Notes under the pieces: generated by a model
Databases searched by the model: none
Seen by the model: only the letters and a program-made list of their open reading frames with translations
What the model was told of the DNA's origin: nothing
Program-made: the position numbers and the translations under genes
Assembly: GCF_001672915.1 (NCBI RefSeq)
Contig: NZ_LZKR01000047.1
Span: 1-64,000 of the forward strand
Length of the DNA stretch: 64,000 nucleotides
Source of the DNA: Mycobacterium sp. 1245805.9
GTDB taxonomy: Bacteria; Actinomycetota; Actinomycetes; Mycobacteriales; Mycobacteriaceae
Direction: 5' to 3'
Shown: in pieces, positions 7,899 to 15,684 of the stretch
Layout: the number at the start of each line of letters is the position of its first letter
How positions within the stretch are numbered: position 1 is the first letter of the stretch

Positions 7899-8774
7899 CT
7901 ATCCCTTTTCCAGCGTGAACTGGCACAAATCGGTGTAGCCGTCGCGGAACAACTCGGCGCAACCGGTCAGGTACCTCATGTACCGGTCGTAGACCTCTTC
8001 CGATTGGAGCGCGATCGCATCGCTCTTGTGGGCCTCCAGGGCCGTCGCCCACATGTCGAGCGTCCTCTTGTAATGCGGCCGCAGCCGATGGATCCGGCTG
8101 ACGCTGAACCCGGCCGCCGTGGAATTCTCTTCTACCATTTCCACCGTCGGCAGCCGGCCGCCGGGAAAGATCTCTTCCAGAAGGAATTTCACGAAACGGA
8201 TATGCCACATCGTCAACGGAAGGGTGCGCTGGCGGATCTGCTCCCGGCTCAACACCACGATGGTATGGAGCAGCATCGTGCCGTCGGCCGGCAGCATGTT
8301 ATAGGCCCACTTGAAGAAGGGGGCGTGGCGGTCGTAGCCGAAATGCTCGAGCGGGCCGATCGCGACGATCCGGTCCACCGGCTCGTGAAACTGCTCCCAG
8401 CCCTGCAGCAGCACCCGCTTGGAACGGGGGCTGTCCGATGCAGCGAACAACTTTTCGACGTAGGCCACCTGATTCCTGCTCAGGGTCAGGCCGACCACGT
8501 TGACGTCGTACTTCTCCACGGCACGAAGCATCGCCGAGCCCCAACCGCAGCCCACATCGAGGAGCGTCATGCCCGGCTGCAGGCCGAGTTTGCCCAGCGC
8601 CAGGTCGATCTTGGCGATCTGGGCCTCTTCCAGCGTCATGTCGTCGCGCTCGAAATAGGCGCAGGTGTACGTCCGCGTCGGGTCTAGGAACAGCGCGAAG
8701 AAGTCGTCGGAAAGGTCGTAATGCGCCTGCACGTCCTCGAAGTGGGGCCGCAGGCTCTGAGCGCTTTCTGGCAT
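7899..8774 (-). CDS. Cyclopropane-fatty-acyl / mycolic-acid synthase-type SAM methyltransferase
   Basis: 291 residues from the ATG at 8774, behind a GAGAGGA Shine-Dalgarno. The SAM-binding loop LLDVGCGWG is at residues 71-79. The family hallmarks YDLSDDFFALFLD, YTCAYFE, GLTLSRNQ and IGPLEHFG are all present, and length is typical of CmaA/MmaA/PcaA (about 290). These enzymes add a methyl or methylene group to unsaturated or oxygenated mycolates or fatty acids. The usual GAFEHFG is GPLEHFG here, which may mark a divergent paralogue. Which lipid it modifies cannot be told. It converges on the kshA operon with an 8-nt gap. Confidence 0.85.
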   Translation of the reverse strand: MPESAQSLRPHFEDVQAHYDLSDDFFALFLDPTRTYTCAYFERDDMTLEEAQIAKIDLALGKLGLQPGMTLLDVGCGWGSAMLRAVEKYDVNVVGLTLSRNQVAYVEKLFAASDSPRSKRVLLQGWEQFHEPVDRIVAIGPLEHFGYDRHAPFFKWAYNMLPADGTMLLHTIVVLSREQIRQRTLPLTMWHIRFVKFLLEEIFPGGRLPTVEMVEENSTAAGFSVSRIHRLRPHYKRTLDMWATALEAHKSDAIALQSEEVYDRYMRYLTGCAELFRDGYTDLCQFTLEKG

Positions 8775-8972
8775 GCGTCCTCTCGCCACGGCTCGGGCGG
8801 TAACCCTCTGCCGACTTCACACCTGGGCGGGGTTCCCGCGACTAATCCGCACCATTCGGTACGGGAGGCTACACGAATTCGGCGCTATAGCGAGGTAGGG
8901 AACCAGGCGATTTCAACGCAATCGTTTGCGCGGTTTTGATTCTGTTGGGCCCGTGATTATTGGCCATTGCCA

Positions 8973-9533
8973 TTACGCCAGCCGGATCAGGTCCGAATCG
9001 ACCGGAAGGCAAGTAGCCGGGCCACACAGCAGCGTCTCGGTGGGTTCGACTAAGTCACAAAGAGTCCCGGCCGCGGCAAGCGCGTAACCCTTGAAGACCC
9101 GCGCCGCTGGGCTTAACACGTGTTGGACCCTGGTCATCGCTCGATTGACGCCAGCGGTCCGCCCCTGACCCCACAACGCGACTTCAGTCAGATGGTGGTC
9201 AATGGCTTTGCATACCTGCTCGCGGACAAGGGCGTCCGTGGTAAACACCTCAGCGCTGACCGCCAAACTTCGGCCCGTGCCGTCCGACGGCGACAGAAAC
9301 TCCGATAAGGACGTTGACTTGAGGTCCACGGTGCGCAGGCCGAGGATCCGCAGCGGCCGGGCATCAGGCGCATCGGTGAGCACCGATACCACCCATCCCG
9401 CCCTGACCCGGTCAAATAGCCAGCCGCCCGCCGATCGCACGACGTCGACGGCACTGGCGGCAACAACGTCCAGCCGATATCGCAGAACCTGTTCGTTCGC
9501 ACGGCCTCCGTTGATTTCGGCACTCGGGACCAT
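8973..9533 (-). CDS. Conserved hypothetical protein (186 aa)
   Basis: The start at 9533 is chosen because AAGGAA lies upstream; a longer start at 9587 is possible. It contains VVRSAGGWLFDRVRAGWVVSVL followed by ARPLRILGLRT, a pattern I associate with actinobacterial proteins of unknown function. The middle is basic with no transmembrane segment and there are no catalytic motifs. It lies 91 nt downstream of the SDR on the same strand and could be the last gene of the 11501-to-8973 run. Function unknown. Confidence 0.65.
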   Translation of the reverse strand: MVPSAEINGGRANEQVLRYRLDVVAASAVDVVRSAGGWLFDRVRAGWVVSVLTDAPDARPLRILGLRTVDLKSTSLSEFLSPSDGTGRSLAVSAEVFTTDALVREQVCKAIDHHLTEVALWGQGRTAGVNRAMTRVQHVLSPAARVFKGYALAAAGTLCDLVEPTETLLCGPATCLPVDSDLIRLA

Positions 9534-9624
9534 CAAATCGTTCCTTGCTTTCCGGCCGCCATGGGTCCGATCGGCGGAATCTGGCACACGTGACTCGATG
9601 ACTTCCCCGATTCGACGGCAGAGT

Positions 9625-10407
9625 TCAGGCGTGCGCGCCGCCGTCGATCCGGATCTCGGTACCGGTGATGAATGCGCCGTCGTCGGAGGCGACCATGGCG
9701 ATTACCGATGCCACGGCGCTCGGGTCGCCCAGGATGGGATTGTCTGCCCCGTGCAGCAGCGGTGTCTGCTTGGCCCAGAGGCCGAGGTCGTAACCCTCGG
9801 GCATCTTGTCCAGGGTGGTGAGCGCGAGGGCCGTGGAGACGCCGCCAGGCTGAATGTTGACTGCGCGCAGCCCCTGTTTGGAGTATTCGAGCGCCAGAGA
9901 GTGCGTGAATGACAACACTCCACCTTTGCTGGCGGCATACGCCGCCATGTAGGGATGCGCGAACGATGCCGCGGTGGAGGTGAAGTTGACCACCACGCCG
10001 CGACCGGAGGCCAGCAGCGCCGGAAGCGCCTGGCGTGTCATCAGGAAGGTGCCCGTCAGGTTGACCGCCAGGGTGGCGTTCCAGTCGGCCAACGTGTGCT
10101 CGTGCGTGTTTGCGCAGCGCTGGATGGCGGCCGCGTTGACAAGCACTTCGAGCCCGCCGAGTTCGGTCAGCGCCGCGTCCACCGCGGCCGTTACGGCGCC
10201 CTCGTCGGAAATGTCGAGGACCGCGGTGGTCAGTCGCTTACCGGTGCCGGCATCGTCGGCGGCCGCCGCGGTTCGCGCCAGCCCGTCCGCCGAGACGTCG
10301 TAGGCCACGACTGTGGCGCCCTCATCGAGCAACCGGGCCACGGTAGCCTGTCCGATCCCGGAACCCGCTCCGGTCACGACGACGCGTCTGTCTGCGAAAC
10401 GATCCAT
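9625..10407 (-). CDS. Short-chain dehydrogenase/reductase (classical SDR)
   Basis: 260 residues. The cofactor motif TGAGSGIG is at residues 12-19, NAAA replaces the usual NNAG (91-94), and the active site is Tyr157-x3-Lys161 (YAASK). The C-terminus ITGTEIRIDGG is typical of classical NAD(P)-dependent SDRs that oxidise or reduce secondary alcohols. It starts 18 nt after the stop of the HxD...H protein gene, so the two are probably one operon. The HLxD-type partner suggests successive oxidations of one substrate. Substrate unknown. Confidence 0.85.
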   Translation of the reverse strand: MDRFADRRVVVTGAGSGIGQATVARLLDEGATVVAYDVSADGLARTAAAADDAGTGKRLTTAVLDISDEGAVTAAVDAALTELGGLEVLVNAAAIQRCANTHEHTLADWNATLAVNLTGTFLMTRQALPALLASGRGVVVNFTSTAASFAHPYMAAYAASKGGVLSFTHSLALEYSKQGLRAVNIQPGGVSTALALTTLDKMPEGYDLGLWAKQTPLLHGADNPILGDPSAVASVIAMVASDDGAFITGTEIRIDGGAHA

Positions 10408-10424
10408 CAGCCAAGCCCTTTCGG

Positions 10425-11501
10425 TTATGCCAGCTGAAAGGCGCTGAGTGGGGCTTCCTCGGGGTAGACCGCCGGGCCGCCGAGGTCGTATGCGGCATTG
10501 AGGGCGCTGACGAACTCCGGATCGTGCAGCGGTTCGCTGGGGATGTCGAGCTTGACGCCCTTGCTCTTCAGGTCGTCGACCATGATGTCGATGGCCTTCT
10601 CGACCGAAAGGTCGTCGGAGCCCTCCATGTTCTTCCTCAGCTCGTCGTAGTCCGCGAACACCTCGGCCGACCAGTGCACCAGGAAGCGCAGTTCGTCAGT
10701 ATGGTGGCGGGCGATCACATCGTCACCGTTCTTCAGCAACCAGTAGTCGCGGTGACTCGGGTCGCCGGTGAACATCGTGTCGAAGGCCAGGCCGGCCGGA
10801 ATCTGTTGAGCCAGGGGTCCGTTGGCCTCGCCGCGGTGCACCATCATCTCGTTCTGGACGACGATGCCGCGGTTGTTGATCGGGGGCAGGATGCGCTTGG
10901 GTTCCTTGAGCGGCCCATCGGGCCAGTAGGTGAAGCCGCTGCCGGCATCCAAGGAGAACCAGGTGATTACCTGGGCCATCTTGATCAGGTAGTCCTGGAA
11001 AAGCCCGGATTTGCCCATCACGCTGGTCAGCCAGGTTGGGGCATTCTCGTGCCGCACACCGCGGAAGCTCGGCGAATCCAGGTGCCCCGGGTCGCGGTTG
11101 GCGCACGGACCGTTGATGTTGAACAACATCAGCTGCGGCTTGGCGTATTCGGCTCTCCAGTAGGCCTTGGCCAGCTGCAGGAAGCGCTCGTTGTAGAAGC
11201 AGTCGTGCAGTTGCGGGTAGAGCACCGCGCCGTAATTGGCCAGGTAGCCGCGGAACGTCGGGGTCAGGAACAAATCCAGCGACGGGGTGAATCCCTCCGG
11301 GAACATCCCACTCATCGTGGCCATCAGCTCGTCGGCCGACGCGAAGTGTTGGGCGATGATCAGCTTCCACGGGCCTTCCGCCCGCACCACGTCGAGCATC
11401 CGCTCGCGCTGGTCATCGGTGTAGACGTTGTCGATTTCGCGTGGCGGTGCGGCCGGCCGCAGCACGTTGGAAAGCGCCATTCGCCGATCGTCGGTGAGCA
11501 T
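10425..11501 (-). CDS. Putative non-haem iron oxygenase-like protein (HxD...H), unknown function
   Basis: 358 residues from the ATG at 11501, with an excellent AAGGAGA upstream. I do not recognise the family with certainty. Residues 138-144 read PGHLDSP, giving His140-x-Asp142, and a second His-Arg occurs in EMMVHRGEANG (His222). That arrangement resembles the facial triad of 2-oxoglutarate/phytanoyl-CoA-type dioxygenases. The protein is rich in aromatic residues, and the segment ITWFSLDAGSGFTYWPDGP looks like a substrate pocket. It is co-oriented with a downstream SDR. An alternative is a non-enzymatic mycobacterial protein with coincidental histidines. Confidence 0.7.
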   Translation of the reverse strand: MLTDDRRMALSNVLRPAAPPREIDNVYTDDQRERMLDVVRAEGPWKLIIAQHFASADELMATMSGMFPEGFTPSLDLFLTPTFRGYLANYGAVLYPQLHDCFYNERFLQLAKAYWRAEYAKPQLMLFNINGPCANRDPGHLDSPSFRGVRHENAPTWLTSVMGKSGLFQDYLIKMAQVITWFSLDAGSGFTYWPDGPLKEPKRILPPINNRGIVVQNEMMVHRGEANGPLAQQIPAGLAFDTMFTGDPSHRDYWLLKNGDDVIARHHTDELRFLVHWSAEVFADYDELRKNMEGSDDLSVEKAIDIMVDDLKSKGVKLDIPSEPLHDPEFVSALNAAYDLGGPAVYPEEAPLSAFQLA

Positions 11502-11525
11502 CAGCTGTCTCCTTTTGCAGGTCTG

Positions 11526-11539
11526 CAATCGATCGATTG
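11526..11539. promoter_or_regulatory. Perfect 14-bp palindrome, candidate operator
   Basis: CAATCGATCGATTG is perfectly self-complementary. It lies 25 nt upstream of the ATG at 11501, where a repressor site overlapping the promoter would sit. A weaker related CGATCG follows nearby at about 11570. Identity of the binding protein is unknown; the closest regulator gene is the TetR at 13989-14603. Confidence 0.45.
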
Positions 11540-11588
11540 TGGTCGGGGCCAGCGCGATACGGCCGATCGTTGTCCGGTCACCGGGACG

Positions 11589-12533
11589 TCAAAAACGAAC
11601 GGGGTGGCCGAACTTGGCCCGCAGCAGCGCGCCGATCTCGGCGATGGCCAGCCGGCCGCGCGCGGTCGCGTCGGAGCGCATCAAAAACCCGTGGTACACA
11701 CCCGGATAGCGGGTGCAAGTGACCTGCACGTCTGCGTCGCGTAGGCGATCGGCGTATCGCTCGCCCCAGTCGCGGATGGGATCGCAGCCGCCGGTCACCA
11801 CGATCGCCGGCGGCAGGCCGGACAGGTCGGAGGCATAGGCGGGCACCAGATACGGGTCGGTGGGCGGACCCGCGTCAGCGTCGACGAGGGCGTGCATGTA
11901 GTCGATGTCGTCGCGCGCGAGCAGCGGCGCATCAGCCAGCGCGCCAATGGAAGGGGCGGACATGTCGCGGTCCAGCCCGGGATACAGCAGCACCTGTGCG
12001 CAGATCGACGGCCCACCGCGGTCACGGGCGGCCAGCGCGACTGCCGCGGCGAGCGAGCCACCGGCGCTGTCGCCGACCACCGCGAGCCGCTCGGAGTCGA
12101 CGCCCAAGCCGGCGGCGTTTCGGGAAACCCACTGGGTCGCGGCGTACGCATCGTCGAACTGCGCCGGCGGTTGGAACTCCGGGGCCAACCGGTACTCGAC
12201 CGCCACGACGGTGGCTGCTGACCTCGACGCCAGCTCACGCGCTAGCGGTTCGAACGAATGATTGGAGCCCATGACAAGTCCGCCGCCGTGGAAGTAGACG
12301 AGCACCGGTTGCACTGGATCATCGATGGGACGGTAGATGCGTGCCGGGATCGCCCCGGCCGGTCCGGGGATGGAAGCCTCAGCGATGCGGGCCATCTCAG
12401 GCATTGCGTCGGGCAGGGGAGCGGATTCCAGCCCGGCGCGCACCGCCGCCAGGCCACGTCGGCGCATGGGCGGGATCTCACCGAAGGACGCGACGCGCGC
12501 CGCGGCGTCGGGATCCAGCGTGGGCGTCGCCAT
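11589..12533 (-). CDS. HSL-type alpha/beta-hydrolase (esterase/lipase)
   Basis: 314 residues. The oxyanion motif FHGGG is at residues 81-85 and the nucleophile elbow GDSAGGS places Ser156. The catalytic acid is probably in TGGCDPIRDWG and the His in PGVYHGF. This is a family IV carboxylesterase of the Lip type. The ATG sits one base after the stop of the upstream SDR, so SnoaL-like protein, SDR and esterase form a tight three-gene unit. Such esterase/SDR pairs often follow Baeyer-Villiger steps to open lactones or esters; that role is inferred. Confidence 0.85.
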   Translation of the reverse strand: MATPTLDPDAAARVASFGEIPPMRRRGLAAVRAGLESAPLPDAMPEMARIAEASIPGPAGAIPARIYRPIDDPVQPVLVYFHGGGLVMGSNHSFEPLARELASRSAATVVAVEYRLAPEFQPPAQFDDAYAATQWVSRNAAGLGVDSERLAVVGDSAGGSLAAAVALAARDRGGPSICAQVLLYPGLDRDMSAPSIGALADAPLLARDDIDYMHALVDADAGPPTDPYLVPAYASDLSGLPPAIVVTGGCDPIRDWGERYADRLRDADVQVTCTRYPGVYHGFLMRSDATARGRLAIAEIGALLRAKFGHPVRF

Positions 12534-12534
12534 G

Positions 12535-13407
12535 TCAGTGGTTTGTTGTGCCGAAGCGGCTTTCGGTGCGCAGCGCCGGGGGGTGTTGTGAGGCAAGCAC
12601 ATCGGCCCGCTCGGCCATCGCGGCGCCCACCGTGTCGGGATGGGTGTGCAGGTAGAAGCGCCCGTCGGTGGCCTGCTGGAACAATGTCTCGGCGGCTTCC
12701 GTCGGGTCCATGGCCGTGCCTTTGAGGTCCAGCATCGCGGAGCGTTGCGCCTCGGCGGCGGCGACGTCACCGGCACCACTGGCATCGATTCCGCCGGCCG
12801 ATTCGAAGATGTTGGACGACACGGGGCCGGGCAGCACGGCTTGCACGTGAATGTGATTGGCGTGCCCGGCGGATTCAACCTCGAGGTACAGGCACTCGGT
12901 CAACGCCAGCACCGCGTGCTTGCTGACGATGTAGGGGGCCTGCAACGGAATCGCCACCACCGCGCCGACCGACGCAACGTTCCACACCCACGCCCGCTCG
13001 TCGGTGGCCATCATCTTCGGCAGGAAAGCCCGCACGCCGTAAAAGACGCCGCTGACGTTGATGTCGATGGTGCGCCGCCAGTTGGCCACCGGTGTGTCCC
13101 ACAGATAGCCGAACTGTTCGACGCCGGCGTTGTTGACCAGCAAGCGCACCGCGCCGACATCCCGATAGACCCGCTCAGCGAGGTCCTGCACGGCGTTGGG
13201 GTCGCGCACGTCGCAGACGACGTCGACCGCCGACCCATCCGCGGCACGCAGTTCGTCGGCGATCCGCGCGGCCGCCGCCCCGTCGATGTCCGCCAGCACC
13301 ACGGTCATTCCCAGTGCGCTGGCATGGCGCGCCAATCCGGCGCCGAGGCCGGAGCCGGCTCCGGTGACGACGGCGACCCCGCCGGAAAATGCTTCTCTGG
13401 CAGTCAC
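12535..13407 (-). CDS. Short-chain dehydrogenase/reductase
   Basis: 290 residues from a GTG whose bases overlap the preceding stop (GTGA). TGAGSGLG is the cofactor loop, NNAG is intact, and YIVSK is the Tyr-x3-Lys active site. It is slightly longer than classical SDRs, with a C-terminal extension of about 40 residues (TDGRFYLHTHPDTVG...) seen in one SDR subgroup of actinobacterial catabolic clusters. The extension lacks a transmembrane segment. It is the middle gene of the 13883-to-11589 operon. Substrate unknown. Confidence 0.85.
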   Translation of the reverse strand: MTAREAFSGGVAVVTGAGSGLGAGLARHASALGMTVVLADIDGAAAARIADELRAADGSAVDVVCDVRDPNAVQDLAERVYRDVGAVRLLVNNAGVEQFGYLWDTPVANWRRTIDINVSGVFYGVRAFLPKMMATDERAWVWNVASVGAVVAIPLQAPYIVSKHAVLALTECLYLEVESAGHANHIHVQAVLPGPVSSNIFESAGGIDASGAGDVAAAEAQRSAMLDLKGTAMDPTEAAETLFQQATDGRFYLHTHPDTVGAAMAERADVLASQHPPALRTESRFGTTNH

Positions 13408-13883
13408 GAACCCGCGGTGCTGTCGGCGGCCAACTCCGACAGCAGCACCGAGTTGGTGGCGTCGAGGACGACGTCCATCTCGGTGAACTGAAGGCCGCTG
13501 GCCCCGCGCCGGACGCCGACGTTGACGACCCCGCTGGACACGGCGAACGGCACAAAGTTGGCGATCTGGTTGACAAAAATGTAGAACCGCGCCCGGGTGA
13601 CGTCACCGTCTGTGCCGGTGCGGTGCACATTCGTGGCGTGGTGGCGCAACGGATACGGGCTCTGCTCCCGGTGCGCCGTCAGCCATTCCATCACCGCTTC
13701 GCGACCGTTGAGCTCCGGTGACATCAGTTCCTCGAAAGGGCTTGCGCCGGAGTCGCTTCGGGTCAGATAGTGCACATCGTCGGCGTAGCCGGCCGCCATC
13801 TCGTCGTAGTGGGCCTCGTCGTAGTGGTACCAGAAGCCGGCGATGAACTCCTGCAATTCGGGCAGCGTGATGTCGTTGGCCAT
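13404..13883 (-). CDS. SnoaL/NTF2-like protein (ring-hydroxylase beta-subunit-like fold)
   Basis: 159 residues from the ATG at 13883; a TTG at 13895 is in frame but less likely. The opening ELQEFIAGFWYHYDEAHYDEMAAGYADDVHY is the helix-helix pattern of NTF2/SnoaL folds. The later LRHHATNVHR and DGDVTRARFYIF strands also fit. These cone-shaped proteins act as small isomerases, dehydratases or as beta subunits of ring-hydroxylating oxygenases. No alpha subunit is adjacent. It heads the SnoaL-SDR-esterase operon. Confidence 0.75.
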   Translation of the reverse strand: MANDITLPELQEFIAGFWYHYDEAHYDEMAAGYADDVHYLTRSDSGASPFEELMSPELNGREAVMEWLTAHREQSPYPLRHHATNVHRTGTDGDVTRARFYIFVNQIANFVPFAVSSGVVNVGVRRGASGLQFTEMDVVLDATNSVLLSELAADSTAGS

Positions 13884-13988
13884 GGGGCTAGTCAACTCCG
13901 GGTGCGGCCCGGGTGACAGGCCCGATGCCCGGTCAGTGGAACATGGTCTCTGCCAGCGGTCACCGGCGTCGCGTGGGAATGTGCGGTC

Positions 13989-14603
13989 CTATCGCGGACC
14001 GGCCGGACGGGGCGACAGGGAGGCAAGTGTCATCTCGATGCCCATTCGCAACCCGGATTTCAAGCGGCGGAAGTTGCCGTCCTCCACCCAGCGAACGTAT
14101 GCGTGTCTGCAGCATTGGATCACGAGTTGCGCCGGCAGTTCCCGGTGAAAGGGGTCCGCACCGAGGTCGAACCGCGCGGCAAGAAACTCTGAGATGGGCT
14201 CGGCCAGGTTTTGCCCCCAATCAAGCCAGCGCAGTCGGTATTGCGGATCTTTGATCATCAGCGACAGGAACCGGCGGTCCGTCTCAACCTGCCCGCGCTT
14301 GGGGACTTCGGTGCTGAATGCCTCCACCAACGTGTCGACGGCATTGCTCGTGGCTGGCGCGTCTCGGAGGACTTGAACGCTCAGCCTGCCGAACTCGCGA
14401 AACAGCGGCATGACGACGTCTTCTTTGACCGGAAAGTGGCGGTGGAAGGTGCGAGGCGCGATGCCGGCCGCCTCGCAGATGCGCTCGACAGTCGCGGACG
14501 TCGACCCCTCGGTCAGGAAGATGTCGCGCGCGGCTATCGCGATATCCAGGCGGAGCTGCTCCGCGCGCCGTTCGCTCAAAGTCGGCTTAGCGGGCGCAGT
14601 CAC
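13989..14603 (-). CDS. TetR-family transcriptional regulator
   Basis: 204 residues from a GTG behind AAGGAG. The N-terminal helix-turn-helix spans roughly residues 14-60 (IAIAARDIFLTEGSTSATVERICEAAGIAPRTFHRHFPVKEDV), the classical TetR domain. The C-terminal ligand domain is helical and unassigned. The gene is divergent from the gene at 14782 across a perfect inverted repeat and is followed 105 nt later by the SnoaL-SDR-esterase operon on the same strand. It most likely represses its own gene, the divergent gene and perhaps that operon in response to a small catabolic ligand. Confidence 0.9.
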   Translation of the reverse strand: MTAPAKPTLSERRAEQLRLDIAIAARDIFLTEGSTSATVERICEAAGIAPRTFHRHFPVKEDVVMPLFREFGRLSVQVLRDAPATSNAVDTLVEAFSTEVPKRGQVETDRRFLSLMIKDPQYRLRWLDWGQNLAEPISEFLAARFDLGADPFHRELPAQLVIQCCRHAYVRWVEDGNFRRLKSGLRMGIEMTLASLSPRPAGPR

Positions 14604-14714
14604 GTCGGGCTCCTTTTCCGCGTATGGGTTGAATCGTGATCCAGACCGCGTCCGGTGTCCCACTCAGTGGCCATCTTGAGTGTTCCGGCGGTGTCGGGTC
14701 TGCCTAACATGCTG

Positions 14715-14750
14715 CTGTCAGATTCTGCCACAAAATGCAGAATCTGACAG
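14715..14750. promoter_or_regulatory. Perfect inverted repeat, TetR operator
   Basis: Two 14-bp arms, CTGTCAGATTCTGC (14715-14728) and GCAGAATCTGACAG (14737-14750), are exact reverse complements around an 8-nt spacer. The element lies 112 nt upstream of the TetR start and 32 nt upstream of the start at 14782. Size, symmetry and placement between a TetR gene and a divergent target are those of an operator controlling both. A hairpin terminator is unlikely because both flanking genes point away. Confidence 0.85.
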
Positions 14751-14781
14751 GGCGCGACATCGCTACAGAGGAGGACCTCCA

Positions 14782-15684
14782 ATGACCACGGCAGAAGCCG
14801 ACTTGAACTACGACGATTACACGCACGACTTCATGGGCAAAGTCGGCAACATCCAAGACTTCTCGAGGGGGTTCCTGCTGGGACTGGCCCGCGTCTTCGA
14901 GGACACCCTGAACTTCGTTCCCCACGCTCACGTCACCACCTATGCCCCAAAGGTAGGCATCAGCACCGCCATGGACGTTGCCGCGGAGGTGTCACGCGCC
15001 GGGATGCGACAGGTAATGCCCATGGGCCGGTTCATCGCACCGCCAGGCTGGGACTGGAAGAATGCCCAGTACCAAGCGATCCCGTTCGATGTCCAGACCG
15101 AGGACCTCACGAAAGAGGCTCTCATCCGGCTGATAAAGACCTACTGGGACCAATATCTCAAGGGGCACAACTACTTCATCGATCAGTGGACGAAGATCCT
15201 CCCGGAAGACGAAGTCTGGCTGGGTCTGCCAGACATGTATCAACTGATCATCGATTACGAATACCCCAAGTTGGCCAAGGTGCTCGGGATCGAGCCGGTG
15301 CATGTCGTCGACTACCTCAAATTGGCCTGCCTCAGCATCGACGGAACACTCGGCTACGGCGGTGAATACATCGTGCACAATCCCGACCACGTGGTCCTCA
15401 ACATGCGGCGATGTGAAGTGCTGCAAAAATACACCGACGAAGGCCTCTACCCACCGGCACGCGCCTGGATGAACTGCACGTTCGAGCAGCGGATTTCCGC
15501 TCCGTTCTTTCCCGGCTGCAAACTCGACATCAACTTGCCGCCAAAGGATTTCAAGTTCGCCCAAGGCGAGCCATTCTGCGTCTGGACCTACACCCGCGGC
15601 GAGGAAAACCATCGAGCTGCCGCGGCCGCGCCCGACCCCCGGGCCAGCGCCATGAAGAAGATTCCCATCATCGGAGTCTCCTGA
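14782..15684 (+). CDS. Uncharacterised protein, TetR-controlled, (300 aa)
   Basis: The start is set by GAGGAGGACC just upstream of the ATG. I do not recognise the family with confidence. The protein is soluble and aromatic-rich (GWDWKNAQY, KTYWDQYLKGHNYF), with a Cys-bearing second half: CLSIDGTLGYGGEYIVHNPDHVVLNMRRCE, then MNCTFEQR and FPGCKLDINLPPKDF. The two- to three-cysteine C-terminal part resembles the DUF6125 / thiazoline-carboxylate-hydrolase-like fold, but that is a weak impression. Its own operator and strong ribosome site imply inducible, high expression. It converges on fadD with a 17-nt overlap. Confidence 0.7.
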   Translation: MTTAEADLNYDDYTHDFMGKVGNIQDFSRGFLLGLARVFEDTLNFVPHAHVTTYAPKVGISTAMDVAAEVSRAGMRQVMPMGRFIAPPGWDWKNAQYQAIPFDVQTEDLTKEALIRLIKTYWDQYLKGHNYFIDQWTKILPEDEVWLGLPDMYQLIIDYEYPKLAKVLGIEPVHVVDYLKLACLSIDGTLGYGGEYIVHNPDHVVLNMRRCEVLQKYTDEGLYPPARAWMNCTFEQRISAPFFPGCKLDINLPPKDFKFAQGEPFCVWTYTRGEENHRAAAAAPDPRASAMKKIPIIGVS

